In this document: positions 1 to 8,354 of the stretch, piece after piece | How the letters are laid out: every line of letters begins with the position of its first letter | Numbering within the stretch: the first letter of the stretch is position 1 | Assembly (NCBI GenBank): GCA_017619835.1 | Contig: JAFZRN010000017.1 | Location: forward strand, 46,816-110,815 | DNA from: Eubacterium sp. | Lineage (GTDB): Bacteria > Bacillota > Clostridia > Lachnospirales > Lachnospiraceae | Length of the DNA: 64,000 nt | Direction: 5' to 3' | Translations under genes and position numbers: made by a program | The notes under the pieces: generated by a model | The model's database searches: none | Seen by the model: only the letters and a program-made list of their open reading frames with translations | What the model was told of the DNA's origin: nothing

Positions 1-1
1 T

Positions 2-808
2 GTTGCTGATAATACTTTTGAAATCATTTTAGATTCGAATGATTTAGGAGACTATGGCTATAACGTTATAATTAATAAGGGTGATACAGAGTTTGAAATA
101 GTAAGGAGAGCATATTATGTTCCATTAGGCACATATAAAGCTACAAATATGGGGGATTTTTATGCTCCGATTCCATTATATGATGAAAATCTTGTTGATG
201 TAGATGGACATAAAGAGTGGGGGAATAATTCAAAAAGTTCTGAACCTTTAAAACCAGGTGAAAGTGTTGAAATAACTGTCGAAGAGGGGCTGTTTATTTG
301 CCTGATTGATTCACAGTTTAAGCTTGAAATGGAATCGATGCCTGAATCAACTGATAGAAGAGAAACGAAATTGGAAACAGTTGATGATGATTATGAAGGA
401 GTTGCTCCGGGCAGTTCGTCAAATCTTGATACATCTGATGAAACTCCAATAGAAGGAGTTTCTATTGATACGGTTGTAAGTCTTATGAAAATAAGCTTAT
501 CAGAAGGGTTTGGAGACAACTACAAAATTGATGTGGATGGAAATGATGTAACTATTTCTGTATGGATGGATGGAGTGGCGGCTGGAGCTCTATTAGCTCA
601 ACAAGGAAATGAAGAATATATCGAGGATTGGAATAAAGCTAAAGCAAATATGCAAAAGCTAGCTGCTTCATTTTATGATAGCTTTGAACAATTAGGAGTA
701 AAAGACGTTCATTGTTATTTCCATGTTTTAAATGATCAAAATAAAGAGAATACGTTGTTAATGTATGTAGATGGTGTTGAAGCATATGATGCTGTAGATT
801 CACAGTAG
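2..808 (+). CDS. Unrecognised protein, 5'-truncated by window edge
   Basis: The frame is open from base 2, so the gene starts outside the window; the internal ATG at 149 has no clear ribosome-binding site and is probably not the start. I do not recognise the family. The visible 268 residues form a beta-rich first half with a loop rich in Ser and Asn, an acidic linker, and a compact C-terminal alpha/beta domain ending in YDAV. No membrane segment or cysteine cluster is seen in the visible part. The base composition is AT-rich like the TIR island to its right, so it probably belongs to the same accessory region. Confidence 0.7.
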   Translation, partial: VADNTFEIILDSNDLGDYGYNVIINKGDTEFEIVRRAYYVPLGTYKATNMGDFYAPIPLYDENLVDVDGHKEWGNNSKSSEPLKPGESVEITVEEGLFICLIDSQFKLEMESMPESTDRRETKLETVDDDYEGVAPGSSSNLDTSDETPIEGVSIDTVVSLMKISLSEGFGDNYKIDVDGNDVTISVWMDGVAAGALLAQQGNEEYIEDWNKAKANMQKLAASFYDSFEQLGVKDVHCYFHVLNDQNKENTLLMYVDGVEAYDAVDSQ

Positions 809-939
809 AAAGTAATATGTAATGGATGTTGATATTGTATATACAAATTGACAACTCTTTGTCTAATATGTTAGACTGATTTTGTATTAAAGATGACTAA
901 TTTATTAGATTGATATGTGTAAATAGAATGAAATAATTA

Positions 940-1017
940 GCAAAACAAGGGAAACTTTGTGACGCAAAACTATAGGGTCTAAAATCAGATTATCTGAAGA
1001 TTATGACAGCCAGTTGC
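940..1017 (+). promoter_or_regulatory. c-di-GMP-I (GEMM) riboswitch aptamer, copy 1
   Basis: The conserved GEMM-I core is directly readable: GTGACGCAAA at 959, CTATAGGGTCT after it, then ATGACAGCCAGTTGC. Outer stem GCAA (940) pairs with TTGC (1014). The first hairpin CAAGG-GAAA-CTTTG carries the GNRA tetraloop that docks in its receptor in this family. The aptamer GTGACGC (959-965) is complementary to GCGTCAC (1044-1050), the 5' arm of the following terminator. Ligand binding should therefore free that arm and favour termination, an OFF switch for the SPFH gene at 1122. A TAGAAT at 924-929 could be the -10 box, but no good -35 is seen. Confidence 0.9.
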
Positions 1018-1043
1018 ACAATATATTATTGGGAAATTTATAA

Positions 1044-1067
1044 GCGTCACATTTTGTGGCGCTTTTT
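1044..1067 (+). terminator. Intrinsic terminator of riboswitch 1
   Basis: GCGTCAC (1044-1050), a five-base loop, then GTGGCGC (1056-1062) with one G-U pair, followed by five T. It is the expression platform of the c-di-GMP aptamer, because its 5' arm can instead pair with aptamer bases 959-965. Confidence 0.85.
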
Positions 1068-1121
1068 GCTGTTTTAACAGCTATAAATGAAAGAACAATA
1101 TGAATAAGAAGGTGTGGTGTA

Positions 1122-2558
1122 ATGAATAAGACAGAAAAGAGAGAAGGAATAATCAGTGTAATTAAGTATGAAGGACCCAATAATGTGTTTGCATGGAAAC
1201 ATCCTATAGAGGATTTTAATACCGGAACACAGTTGATCGTACATGAATCTCAGGAGGCGGTTTTCTTCAAAGATGGAAAAGCTTTGGATCTGTTTGGTTC
1301 GGGGCGATATACATTAGAAACTCAGAATATTCCATTGATGAGAGATACACTAAGGATTCCATCAAATGCTGAAACTATGTTTCATGCGGAAGTTTACTAT
1401 GTAAATCTCACAACACAAATGGGGATAAAATGGGGAACTGATTCTAAGGTCAGGCTATTTGATCCTGCATCAGGTCTTCACGTTGAAATCGGTGCGTGTG
1501 GAAGCTTTAATCTTCGTGTGACCAACTCAAGAAAGTTACTTGTTAAGATTGTTGGAACTACTGAAGGATTTAGACAAGGAGAGGTTCTGGAAGGTGATGG
1601 ATTTACTACCGGTAAGTTTAAGTCGCTGATCATGAATAAAGTTAAATCCAATCTTGCAAGGATAATAAAAGAACAGAACATAAATATTCTTGAGGTTGAT
1701 GAAAATCTTGATACTCTTTCAGATGCGATGAAGATTTCAATAAATGAGACACTTGATGATTACGGAATGGTTATGCCGGAATTCTTTATCACTACCATTA
1801 TGACACCGGATGATGATCCAAACTATAGGAGATTAAAACAGCAGTTTGCAGATAAAACACTTAAGGTTCGTGAAGAACAGGTAAGACAGGCTGAAGCAGA
1901 AGCTGCTCAAAGAAGAAAAGTAGTAGAAGCTCAGACTGAGGCACAGCTTAAGATGGTTGGTGCTCAGGGAGAAGCTGAAGCAAGGAGAATCAAAGCTCAG
2001 GCTGAAGCTGATGCATATAAAATGCAGGCATTTGCCGAAGCTGCTGAAATGCAGGCTAAAGGTTATACATATCAGCAGGAAACTGCGAGACAGGTCGGTC
2101 TGGAGGCTATGCAAAATGGAATAACCGGAAATGGTACCGGTGGAGGTGGCGGATTAGGAGATTTGGCAGGACTGGGAGTGACACTTGGTGCAATGGGCGG
2201 CGTGATGAACATGACCAGAGAAGCAATGAATCCTATTATGGATACTTCATCTCAGGTTGGTGCTGGATTTGGAGCGGTTGTTTCGGGTCAGGTTAAAGAA
2301 GCTTGGGATTGTCCGAACTGTGGAGCGAAGGGAATAAGCAGTAAATTCTGTCCTGATTGTGGTGGACCGAAACCTGACATAAACAGTGGATGGACCTGCC
2401 CCAATTGCGGTGCAAAAGGAATAAACAGTAAATTCTGTCCGGACTGTGGGAGTCCAAAACCAGAAGCGATTATCGGCTGGACATGTCCTGACTGTGGAAC
2501 CTCAAATATTACAAGCAAATTCTGCCCTGAATGTGGTCATAAAAAAGAAGAGGAGTAG
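1122..2558 (+). CDS. SPFH-domain protein with three C-terminal zinc ribbons (YdjI-like)
   Basis: This 478-residue protein starts with an SPFH/band-7 type domain (about residues 20-250). It is followed by an Ala/Glu/Gln-rich coiled coil with repeated QAEA-type blocks (about 250-330), a Gly-rich hinge, and three tandem zinc ribbons of form CPNCG...FCPDCG at the C-terminus. Bacillus YdjI-type proteins with this layout associate with the membrane stress (PspA/Lia) machinery; that role is known for the family and only inferred here. AAGG lies 8-10 bases before the ATG. It is the first gene after riboswitch 1 and is followed after 5 bp by a membrane protein, so the two are probably co-transcribed. 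Confidence 0.85.
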   Translation: MNKTEKREGIISVIKYEGPNNVFAWKHPIEDFNTGTQLIVHESQEAVFFKDGKALDLFGSGRYTLETQNIPLMRDTLRIPSNAETMFHAEVYYVNLTTQMGIKWGTDSKVRLFDPASGLHVEIGACGSFNLRVTNSRKLLVKIVGTTEGFRQGEVLEGDGFTTGKFKSLIMNKVKSNLARIIKEQNINILEVDENLDTLSDAMKISINETLDDYGMVMPEFFITTIMTPDDDPNYRRLKQQFADKTLKVREEQVRQAEAEAAQRRKVVEAQTEAQLKMVGAQGEAEARRIKAQAEADAYKMQAFAEAAEMQAKGYTYQQETARQVGLEAMQNGITGNGTGGGGGLGDLAGLGVTLGAMGGVMNMTREAMNPIMDTSSQVGAGFGAVVSGQVKEAWDCPNCGAKGISSKFCPDCGGPKPDINSGWTCPNCGAKGINSKFCPDCGSPKPEAIIGWTCPDCGTSNITSKFCPECGHKKEEE

Positions 2559-2563
2559 AGACT

Positions 2564-3244
2564 ATGAATAGAGAGAAAAAAACCTTAATAGTAATATATG
2601 CTGTTTCTGTTGCAGTTTTCTTAACAATATTCTTTGCTATTCCATTCGATAAAATTGCAACATCATGGGTGGCATTTTCATTTGCTATTTTATCATTGGT
2701 TATAGGCTTATGTGTTTCATTATATGCAATTAAAGATGGAAAAAACCTTAAATCAAAAGTATATGGTTTCCCGATGTTTAGACTGGGAAATTATTACACG
2801 ATTGCCCAGATTATTGTTTCGATAGTATTCATTGTTATTGCATCATTTGCCGAGGTTCCTACCTGGATTTCTATTGTTACGGGTGTCATTTTACTTGGAA
2901 TTATTATTGTCGGAATAGTGGCTGTTGATAATTCAAGGGAATATATAATTCAGCAGGAATCAAATGACAAGATTAAGACATATGCAATTGAGGATCTAAG
3001 AATTATTATTGAATCATTAATAAACAAATCTTCAGATAAGAAGTCTATAGAGAAATTAGCTGAAGATTTTAAGTATAGTGATCCGATTTCGAATGAAAAA
3101 ACTTATGAGATTGAATCGTTAATTGCTTCTAAGGTTTTAGATTTAGAAAAGGTTATAAATGAAAATGGTGATAGCTCATCTTTGATAAATGAAATAAGTC
3201 AACTTCTAAAAAGAAGAAATATAATATGTAAAGAAACAAAATAA
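2564..3244 (+). CDS. Four-helix membrane protein with cytoplasmic tail
   Basis: I do not recognise the family. The 226-residue product has four hydrophobic segments, about residues 8-28, 35-57, 78-100 and 103-123. A charged tail of about 100 residues follows, rich in Glu, Lys and Ser and predicted helical. There are no cysteine pairs or catalytic motifs. It begins 5 bp after the SPFH gene, whose last codons hold the GGAG that serves as its ribosome-binding site, so translation is probably coupled. The likely job is a membrane partner or anchor for the SPFH protein, which is inference from position only. Confidence 0.75.
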   Translation: MNREKKTLIVIYAVSVAVFLTIFFAIPFDKIATSWVAFSFAILSLVIGLCVSLYAIKDGKNLKSKVYGFPMFRLGNYYTIAQIIVSIVFIVIASFAEVPTWISIVTGVILLGIIIVGIVAVDNSREYIIQQESNDKIKTYAIEDLRIIIESLINKSSDKKSIEKLAEDFKYSDPISNEKTYEIESLIASKVLDLEKVINENGDSSSLINEISQLLKRRNIICKETK

Positions 3245-3311
3245 ATATAGTGAAATAGAATAGATTATATGTGTATAAGGATATTTGAGTATCTGAAGGA
3301 GTATGTGACAG

Positions 3312-4559
3312 ATGAAACGAATTGTATGTGAAATGTGTGGCAGCACTGATTTGATAAAACATGAGGGCGTATTTGAATGTCAGAATTGTGGCACAAAGTA
3401 CTCTGTTGAAGAAGCAAAAAAGATGATGATAGAGGGCTCTGTTGATGTTACCGGAAGTACAGTGAAAATTGATAATTCATCATCGATTGATACATATCTT
3501 ATGATGGCAGAAAGTGCTTACTCCTCAAATAACAAAAAAGAGGCAGAGAATTATTGTAATAAGATAATTGAAATTGATCCTAATAACTATAAAGCTTGGC
3601 TTCTTAAAGGTAAAGCTGCCGGATGGCAATCCAATCTGAACAAAATAAGGATGGATGAGGCGATTAACTGTTTTTATAAAGCACTTAACATGTCTCCTCC
3701 TGATGAGCTGACGAGAGTAAAAGCAGAAGCAACAAAAGAAGTTGATGCTCTGTCTATTGCAACGATTAAACTATCTTGTGATAGTTTTTGTAATCATCCG
3801 ACATCAAAAAACACTCAAAGTATTTTATATAATTTAGATATTGTTATGAGAAATTCATTACCATTTTTTCAACAGTGTGGTGTCGTGACAGATGGGTTTA
3901 TAAAGTATACTTCCACAACAATTAATAATGCGTCCATGTATGCATGGAATAATAAAATCTGGAGCAATTATTGGGGAACTGGTCATCCAATAGAGCAGGA
4001 TTTGGATGGGTTATTTGAACAAGGGAGTGCAGCTGTAGCATTATTACGTTTTGCAATTGGTGTTAATGATATCAATTCTCCTGATAACAAACTTTTCTAT
4101 GGGAATATTATAACCATATATACAGCATTGATTAATGCTTGGACTTATAAAGATTACAATGGAGGATATGTAAAAAATCATCAACTATCTATGAATACCA
4201 GACAGGCATTGGTAAATGAAATTATGGATTGTCATGCCAGAATCAAAGCAATCGATCCCTCTTATAGAATTCCCAAAAGACCTAAACTCAACTCGGGTGG
4301 ATGTTATATTGCAACATCAGTTTATGGTTCCTATGATTGCCCAGAAGTATGGACCCTTAGAAGATTCAGAGATTATAAGCTGGCAAAAACTTGGTATGGA
4401 AGAGCATTTATCCATATCTACTATTTTATAAGCCCTACTATTGTTGAATGGTTTGGACATACAGAATGGTTTAAATATTTTTGGAAAGATAGGCTTGATA
4501 GGTTAGTTAAGGAGTTACAAAGAAAAGGGTATGAATCTACGCCATATATAGATATATAA
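3312..4559 (+). CDS. Zinc-ribbon / TPR protein with CFI-box C-terminal domain
   Basis: The 415-residue product begins with a zinc ribbon (Cys6, Cys9, Cys23, Cys26). A TPR-like helical repeat region follows (about 60-130, with the pattern of paired helices around DPNNYKAW), then a long unassigned middle. The C-terminal module begins GGCYIATSVYGSYDCPEVW and continues with RRFRDY and a Trp/Tyr-rich end, which matches the CFI-box C-terminal domain found on many unrelated bacterial proteins. The function of that box is unknown. AAGGAG precedes the ATG by 10 bases. The N-terminal zinc ribbon links it in style to the SPFH and TIR proteins of the same island. Confidence 0.75.
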   Translation: MKRIVCEMCGSTDLIKHEGVFECQNCGTKYSVEEAKKMMIEGSVDVTGSTVKIDNSSSIDTYLMMAESAYSSNNKKEAENYCNKIIEIDPNNYKAWLLKGKAAGWQSNLNKIRMDEAINCFYKALNMSPPDELTRVKAEATKEVDALSIATIKLSCDSFCNHPTSKNTQSILYNLDIVMRNSLPFFQQCGVVTDGFIKYTSTTINNASMYAWNNKIWSNYWGTGHPIEQDLDGLFEQGSAAVALLRFAIGVNDINSPDNKLFYGNIITIYTALINAWTYKDYNGGYVKNHQLSMNTRQALVNEIMDCHARIKAIDPSYRIPKRPKLNSGGCYIATSVYGSYDCPEVWTLRRFRDYKLAKTWYGRAFIHIYYFISPTIVEWFGHTEWFKYFWKDRLDRLVKELQRKGYESTPYIDI

Positions 4560-4690
4560 TAGTTTAAATATCTTAATTATGAGAAGAGAAAAAACTAGAT
4601 TTGTTAATAAGTGTTATACAATCACATCGTTAAATAATGGAAAACTTTTAAAAACTGTATCAGAATAATATTATTATGATGGAGTATATG

Positions 4691-5785
4691 ATGAAAAATA
4701 TAGCTTTTATGTTTGGAGCAGGAGCAGAGGGAAAAGGAAACTTTGATTTCCCTATGGGAGAAGATCTTTTATTGGATACTTTTTATAATCATAAAAAAAC
4801 CAAACTAATTGTAGATTGTTTGAAAGAATTCTTTGATGGGGAATACTTTATTGGATTTTATAAGGAGAGATATTATCGATATAGACGTGAAAGGTTTTTA
4901 AACTATCGGAAAGCAACAGGAGATTTAAGAAATAAAGAGTTTGCTAAACTTGATGGTTATTTTAATTCAATTGTAAACCCTATGTTGCTAGGGACAAATA
5001 AGTACTCTATGGTAGTAAATTACTATTGGTGTTGTTATTTTTTTATGATAGAGAGCATAATAAATGGGCTTAAAAAGAAAGATGTAGATGATTTGCACGA
5101 ATATTATATTATGGAGAATAATGGTAAGTGGTATCTTGATTACATAAAAATACTCAATAATATCTTTGATTTCACATGTGAGTTGTATAAAATTACTTAT
5201 CCTCAAAATCAAAATTCATATTATGACTTAATTTTGTCAGAATGTAATAAACGTTCAAATGATATATGCTATAAAGGATGTATTACTACTAATTATTTCA
5301 ATTTGTCCAAAATAATATTAAAGGGCGATGTGGCATATCTTAATGGTAAACTTTCAATGTTTGAATTTCCAGAAATCATGAAGATTATTGATTTAGATGA
5401 CGCTAATAAAGAAATACAGAAAGAATTGTTTTCTGGAGAAAAAATGTTTTTCCCATTTATATTTGGTCAATCCTATATAAAACCTATTATTTCTCCGAGT
5501 CAAATTGAACAATTTGACATAATGAATAAGATTTTAGAGAAAAGTGATGTATTAATTATATTGGGATATGGGATTAATTCATATGATAATCATGTGAATT
5601 CATTTATAGATGACTACATTGATAAGGGAAAAACAGTATTTTGGGTTGAAAGCAAAAGTGATAGTGGGAATATAAAAAACGGTTATATTGGTTATCTAAA
5701 AAATAAAACTAAACCAATATACGTGGATTATAATGATGATAATAGCATAATAGTAGAAAAAGTATTTAATAGTATAGTTAATTGA
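4691..5785 (+). CDS. SIR2-like domain protein
   Basis: The start at 4691 is chosen because GGAG (4681-4684) is well spaced for it; ATGs at 4676, 4679 and 4688 are less well placed. The N-terminus reads NIAFMFGAGAEGKG, the Gly-Ala-Gly nucleotide loop of SIR2-fold proteins. Near the C-terminus DVLIILGYGINSYDNHV matches the second conserved strand and loop of SIR2-like domains. The middle, rich in Tyr, Phe and Lys, is not recognised. SIR2-like domains in bacterial defence proteins usually hydrolyse NAD, so an NADase next to three TIR proteins is plausible. The assignment rests on two motifs and could be wrong if these are a different Rossmann-type fold. Confidence 0.6.
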   Translation: MKNIAFMFGAGAEGKGNFDFPMGEDLLLDTFYNHKKTKLIVDCLKEFFDGEYFIGFYKERYYRYRRERFLNYRKATGDLRNKEFAKLDGYFNSIVNPMLLGTNKYSMVVNYYWCCYFFMIESIINGLKKKDVDDLHEYYIMENNGKWYLDYIKILNNIFDFTCELYKITYPQNQNSYYDLILSECNKRSNDICYKGCITTNYFNLSKIILKGDVAYLNGKLSMFEFPEIMKIIDLDDANKEIQKELFSGEKMFFPFIFGQSYIKPIISPSQIEQFDIMNKILEKSDVLIILGYGINSYDNHVNSFIDDYIDKGKTVFWVESKSDSGNIKNGYIGYLKNKTKPIYVDYNDDNSIIVEKVFNSIVN

Positions 5786-5804
5786 TTTATTTGGGGATTA
5801 GTAT

Positions 5805-8228
5805 ATGTTTGTTATCAAATGCAAAATGTGTGGTGGGGAATTAAACATCTCTCCAGGTTCAGTAATATGTGAATGTGAATACTGCGGAAGTAAGCAGACG
5901 ATCCCCAATACTGACGATGAGAAACGTCTAAAACTGTACGAAAGAGCAAATAAACTCAGATATGAATGTGAGTTTGATAAGGCTTCTGGAGTATATGAAT
6001 CAATAGTAGCAGACTACCAGAGTGAGGCTGAGGCTTATTGGGGCTTAGTGCTTTGTAAATATGGTATCGAGTATGTTGATGATCCTAAGACCGGAAAGAA
6101 GATTCCGACTTGTCATAGGTCTTCTTTTGATAGCGTTTTTGATGATGCCAATTTTGATTTGGTAATGGAAAATGCAGACACCATAGCACGAAGCGTTTAT
6201 AGAGAAGAAGCAAAACAGATTGAAGAACTAAGAAAAGGTATCATAGAGGTTTCTTCTAAAGAAGAAGACTATGATATCTTTATTTGTTACAAAGAAACCG
6301 CTGAGGATGGTCAAAGAACAATTGATAGTGTCTTGGCTCAGGATATTTATAATGAATTAACTGAAAAAGGATACAGGGTATTCTTTTCAAGAATCACATT
6401 GGAAGATAAACTGGGACAGGAATATGAACCTTATATTTTTGCGGCATTAAATTCTGCTAAAGTAATGTTGGCATTTGGAACATCGTATGACAACTACAAT
6501 GCTGTGTGGGTTAAGAATGAATGGGGCAGATTTCTTCAGCTGATGAAATCCGATCAAAAGAAAACGCTTATCCCTTGTTTTAAAAATATAGATGCATATG
6601 ATATTCCGAAGGAATTTGCTAAACTTCAAGCGCAGGATCTTGGAAAGGTTGGGGCATCACAGGATCTGATTAAAGGAATAGATAAGATATTAGGTAAGAA
6701 TGAGAATAAAGATGATTTAGAATTATCTAGAACTAATAACTCTGGTAAAGAAAATCCCTTAGTAAAACGAGGATATATTTCTCTTGAAGATTTTGATTGG
6801 AAAAAAGCTGATGATTTTTTTGAACGAGCACTAGATCAAGAACCTGAAAATGCTTGGGCTTACCTCGGAAAGCTTATGGCTGAACTAAGGGTTTGTAGAC
6901 AGGAAGAACTTGCTGATTGTAGCAAGCCATTTGATAATAGTAAAAATTTTAAAAAAGCTATTAAATATGGAGATGATGTACTGATTTCTGCTTTGAAATC
7001 ATATATAGATAAAATTACTGTTCGTAATCAAGAAGAATTGGATAATAAGGTTGCCATTATTGCTTCTGTATTAAGGGCTGGCAATGATGGTAATAGAGAA
7101 TTAACATCTGATGAAAGAATTGATTCATTAAAGGAAAGAGAATCGTTAAAGGAAAGAGAAAAGGAATTAATAGAGTGTATAAATATACTTAATGCATTAA
7201 TAATTCAAAACGAAAAACTTCAAAAGGAAAAAGAAGAACTTGATATACCATTGTCTGAGCTTACTAGAAGACTTTATGGACTTGGTCGCTTTGCAACAAG
7301 GGAAAGAAAACAGATTATTGAAGAGATTGAAAAAATAACTAAAAATAATCATGAGATTTGGGATAAGGAGAGAGAGATTTCGGATAGTATCAAGAATTTG
7401 AAAAAGCGTATAAAATTCGATACCATAATGGATTTAGAACGAGAACTTAATAATGTAAAAATCCGGATTGCTGATATCAATGCGCAGATTGAAAGAGAAC
7501 CATCAAATGAAGCTAGTACTTATAGCTATATTATGGCAATGAGTGAGTATATGTTAGATTTGGATGTGAGATATGCTGTAAATACTATACTCTATCCAGA
7601 TAAGCCTAAAGAATCAGTTATATTTGGTAAATATATTCAGAAGAAAAATGGTTTGCCAGAGCCACTAGAATGGAAACAACTTGATATTTGGCCTGAAGGA
7701 ATCTTACTTATAAGTGAATATCTGCTTGATGGGAAGCAATTTCATACTGGATCGAACGGTGAAGCTTGGAATGACAGTTCACTAAGAAAATGGTTGAATG
7801 ATGCATTTTTATTAGAGGCTTTTTCTGCTGATGAGCGTACCATAATTGCGGAGATATCAATTGATCCGTACGAACAAAGTTATTCTCCATTTAGCGTAAA
7901 AGATAGAGTTTTTCTCTTGAGTACTTCTGAAGTAGAAAGAAATTTTAGATCAGAAAACTCCAGAAGGTGTATTCCAACTGATTTTGCTATATCTAAAGGA
8001 GTAAATAATTTTTGTGATGAAGAAGATGAGGAAATATCAATTGGTGGAAAGCCTGCTTGTACGTGGTGGCTTCGCTCTCCCGGTGGATACGAGGATTATA
8101 ATAAAACGAGAGTAGTATTAGCTAACGGTCTCATTGCAAGTTCTTCACAAAAATATGATCATATTGGTGTTCGCCCTGCATTATGTTTAGGTATTGATGT
8201 GTTCCAAAAACTTTCGAAAAAGAATTAG
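5805..8228 (+). CDS. Zinc ribbon - TIR - coiled coil - DUF6273 protein
   Basis: The order in this 807-residue protein is: zinc ribbon (Cys6, Cys9, Cys24, Cys27), a helical TPR-like linker (about 45-150), a TIR domain (about 155-300), a second helical stretch, a long Glu/Lys coiled coil (about 430-560), and a C-terminal domain (about 620-800). The last contains TWWLRSPGG and a closing GVRPAL, typical of DUF6273. The TIR domain starts DYDIFICYKE and holds W235-x3-E239, the position of the catalytic Glu in TIR NADases. No signal peptide or membrane helix is seen, so it should be cytoplasmic. It lies 19 bp after the SIR2-like gene. It is the first of three tandem paralogues and the only one with the DUF6273 tail. 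Confidence 0.88.
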   Translation: MFVIKCKMCGGELNISPGSVICECEYCGSKQTIPNTDDEKRLKLYERANKLRYECEFDKASGVYESIVADYQSEAEAYWGLVLCKYGIEYVDDPKTGKKIPTCHRSSFDSVFDDANFDLVMENADTIARSVYREEAKQIEELRKGIIEVSSKEEDYDIFICYKETAEDGQRTIDSVLAQDIYNELTEKGYRVFFSRITLEDKLGQEYEPYIFAALNSAKVMLAFGTSYDNYNAVWVKNEWGRFLQLMKSDQKKTLIPCFKNIDAYDIPKEFAKLQAQDLGKVGASQDLIKGIDKILGKNENKDDLELSRTNNSGKENPLVKRGYISLEDFDWKKADDFFERALDQEPENAWAYLGKLMAELRVCRQEELADCSKPFDNSKNFKKAIKYGDDVLISALKSYIDKITVRNQEELDNKVAIIASVLRAGNDGNRELTSDERIDSLKERESLKEREKELIECINILNALIIQNEKLQKEKEELDIPLSELTRRLYGLGRFATRERKQIIEEIEKITKNNHEIWDKEREISDSIKNLKKRIKFDTIMDLERELNNVKIRIADINAQIEREPSNEASTYSYIMAMSEYMLDLDVRYAVNTILYPDKPKESVIFGKYIQKKNGLPEPLEWKQLDIWPEGILLISEYLLDGKQFHTGSNGEAWNDSSLRKWLNDAFLLEAFSADERTIIAEISIDPYEQSYSPFSVKDRVFLLSTSEVERNFRSENSRRCIPTDFAISKGVNNFCDEEDEEISIGGKPACTWWLRSPGGYEDYNKTRVVLANGLIASSSQKYDHIGVRPALCLGIDVFQKLSKKN
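6061..6160 (+). repeat. Near-identical 100-bp segment repeated in the three TIR genes
   Basis: This stretch, encoding the linker just before the TIR domain, recurs at 8611-8710 with two base differences and at 11366-11465 with one, read by eye. The flanking homology is longer but less exact: the three genes align over about the first 300 codons. It marks recent duplication or gene conversion. Confidence 0.85.
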
Positions 8229-8354
8229 AGCTACAAGATTATATATCAAGAAGCAAACATATAGATAATAAGCATTTCGAAAACACATAAAAAATGATTA
8301 GGGAATAACTAATGAATTAGTTTGTTAATTAAATATTTAAAGGAATACGGGAAA

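Noticed and set aside
4216-4431. Plus-strand open frame inside the CFI-box gene
   Set aside because: It lies wholly within the well-supported gene at 3312-4559 in another frame and has no family motif.
7600-8228. Variable region of a diversity-generating retroelement in the DUF6273 domain
   Set aside because: The fold is suitable, but no reverse transcriptase gene or template repeat is present in the window.
8307-8322. AACTAAT-GA-ATTAGTT inverted repeat before the second TIR gene
   Set aside because: Seven AT-rich base pairs in AT-rich DNA are expected by chance; no promoter or terminator feature goes with it.
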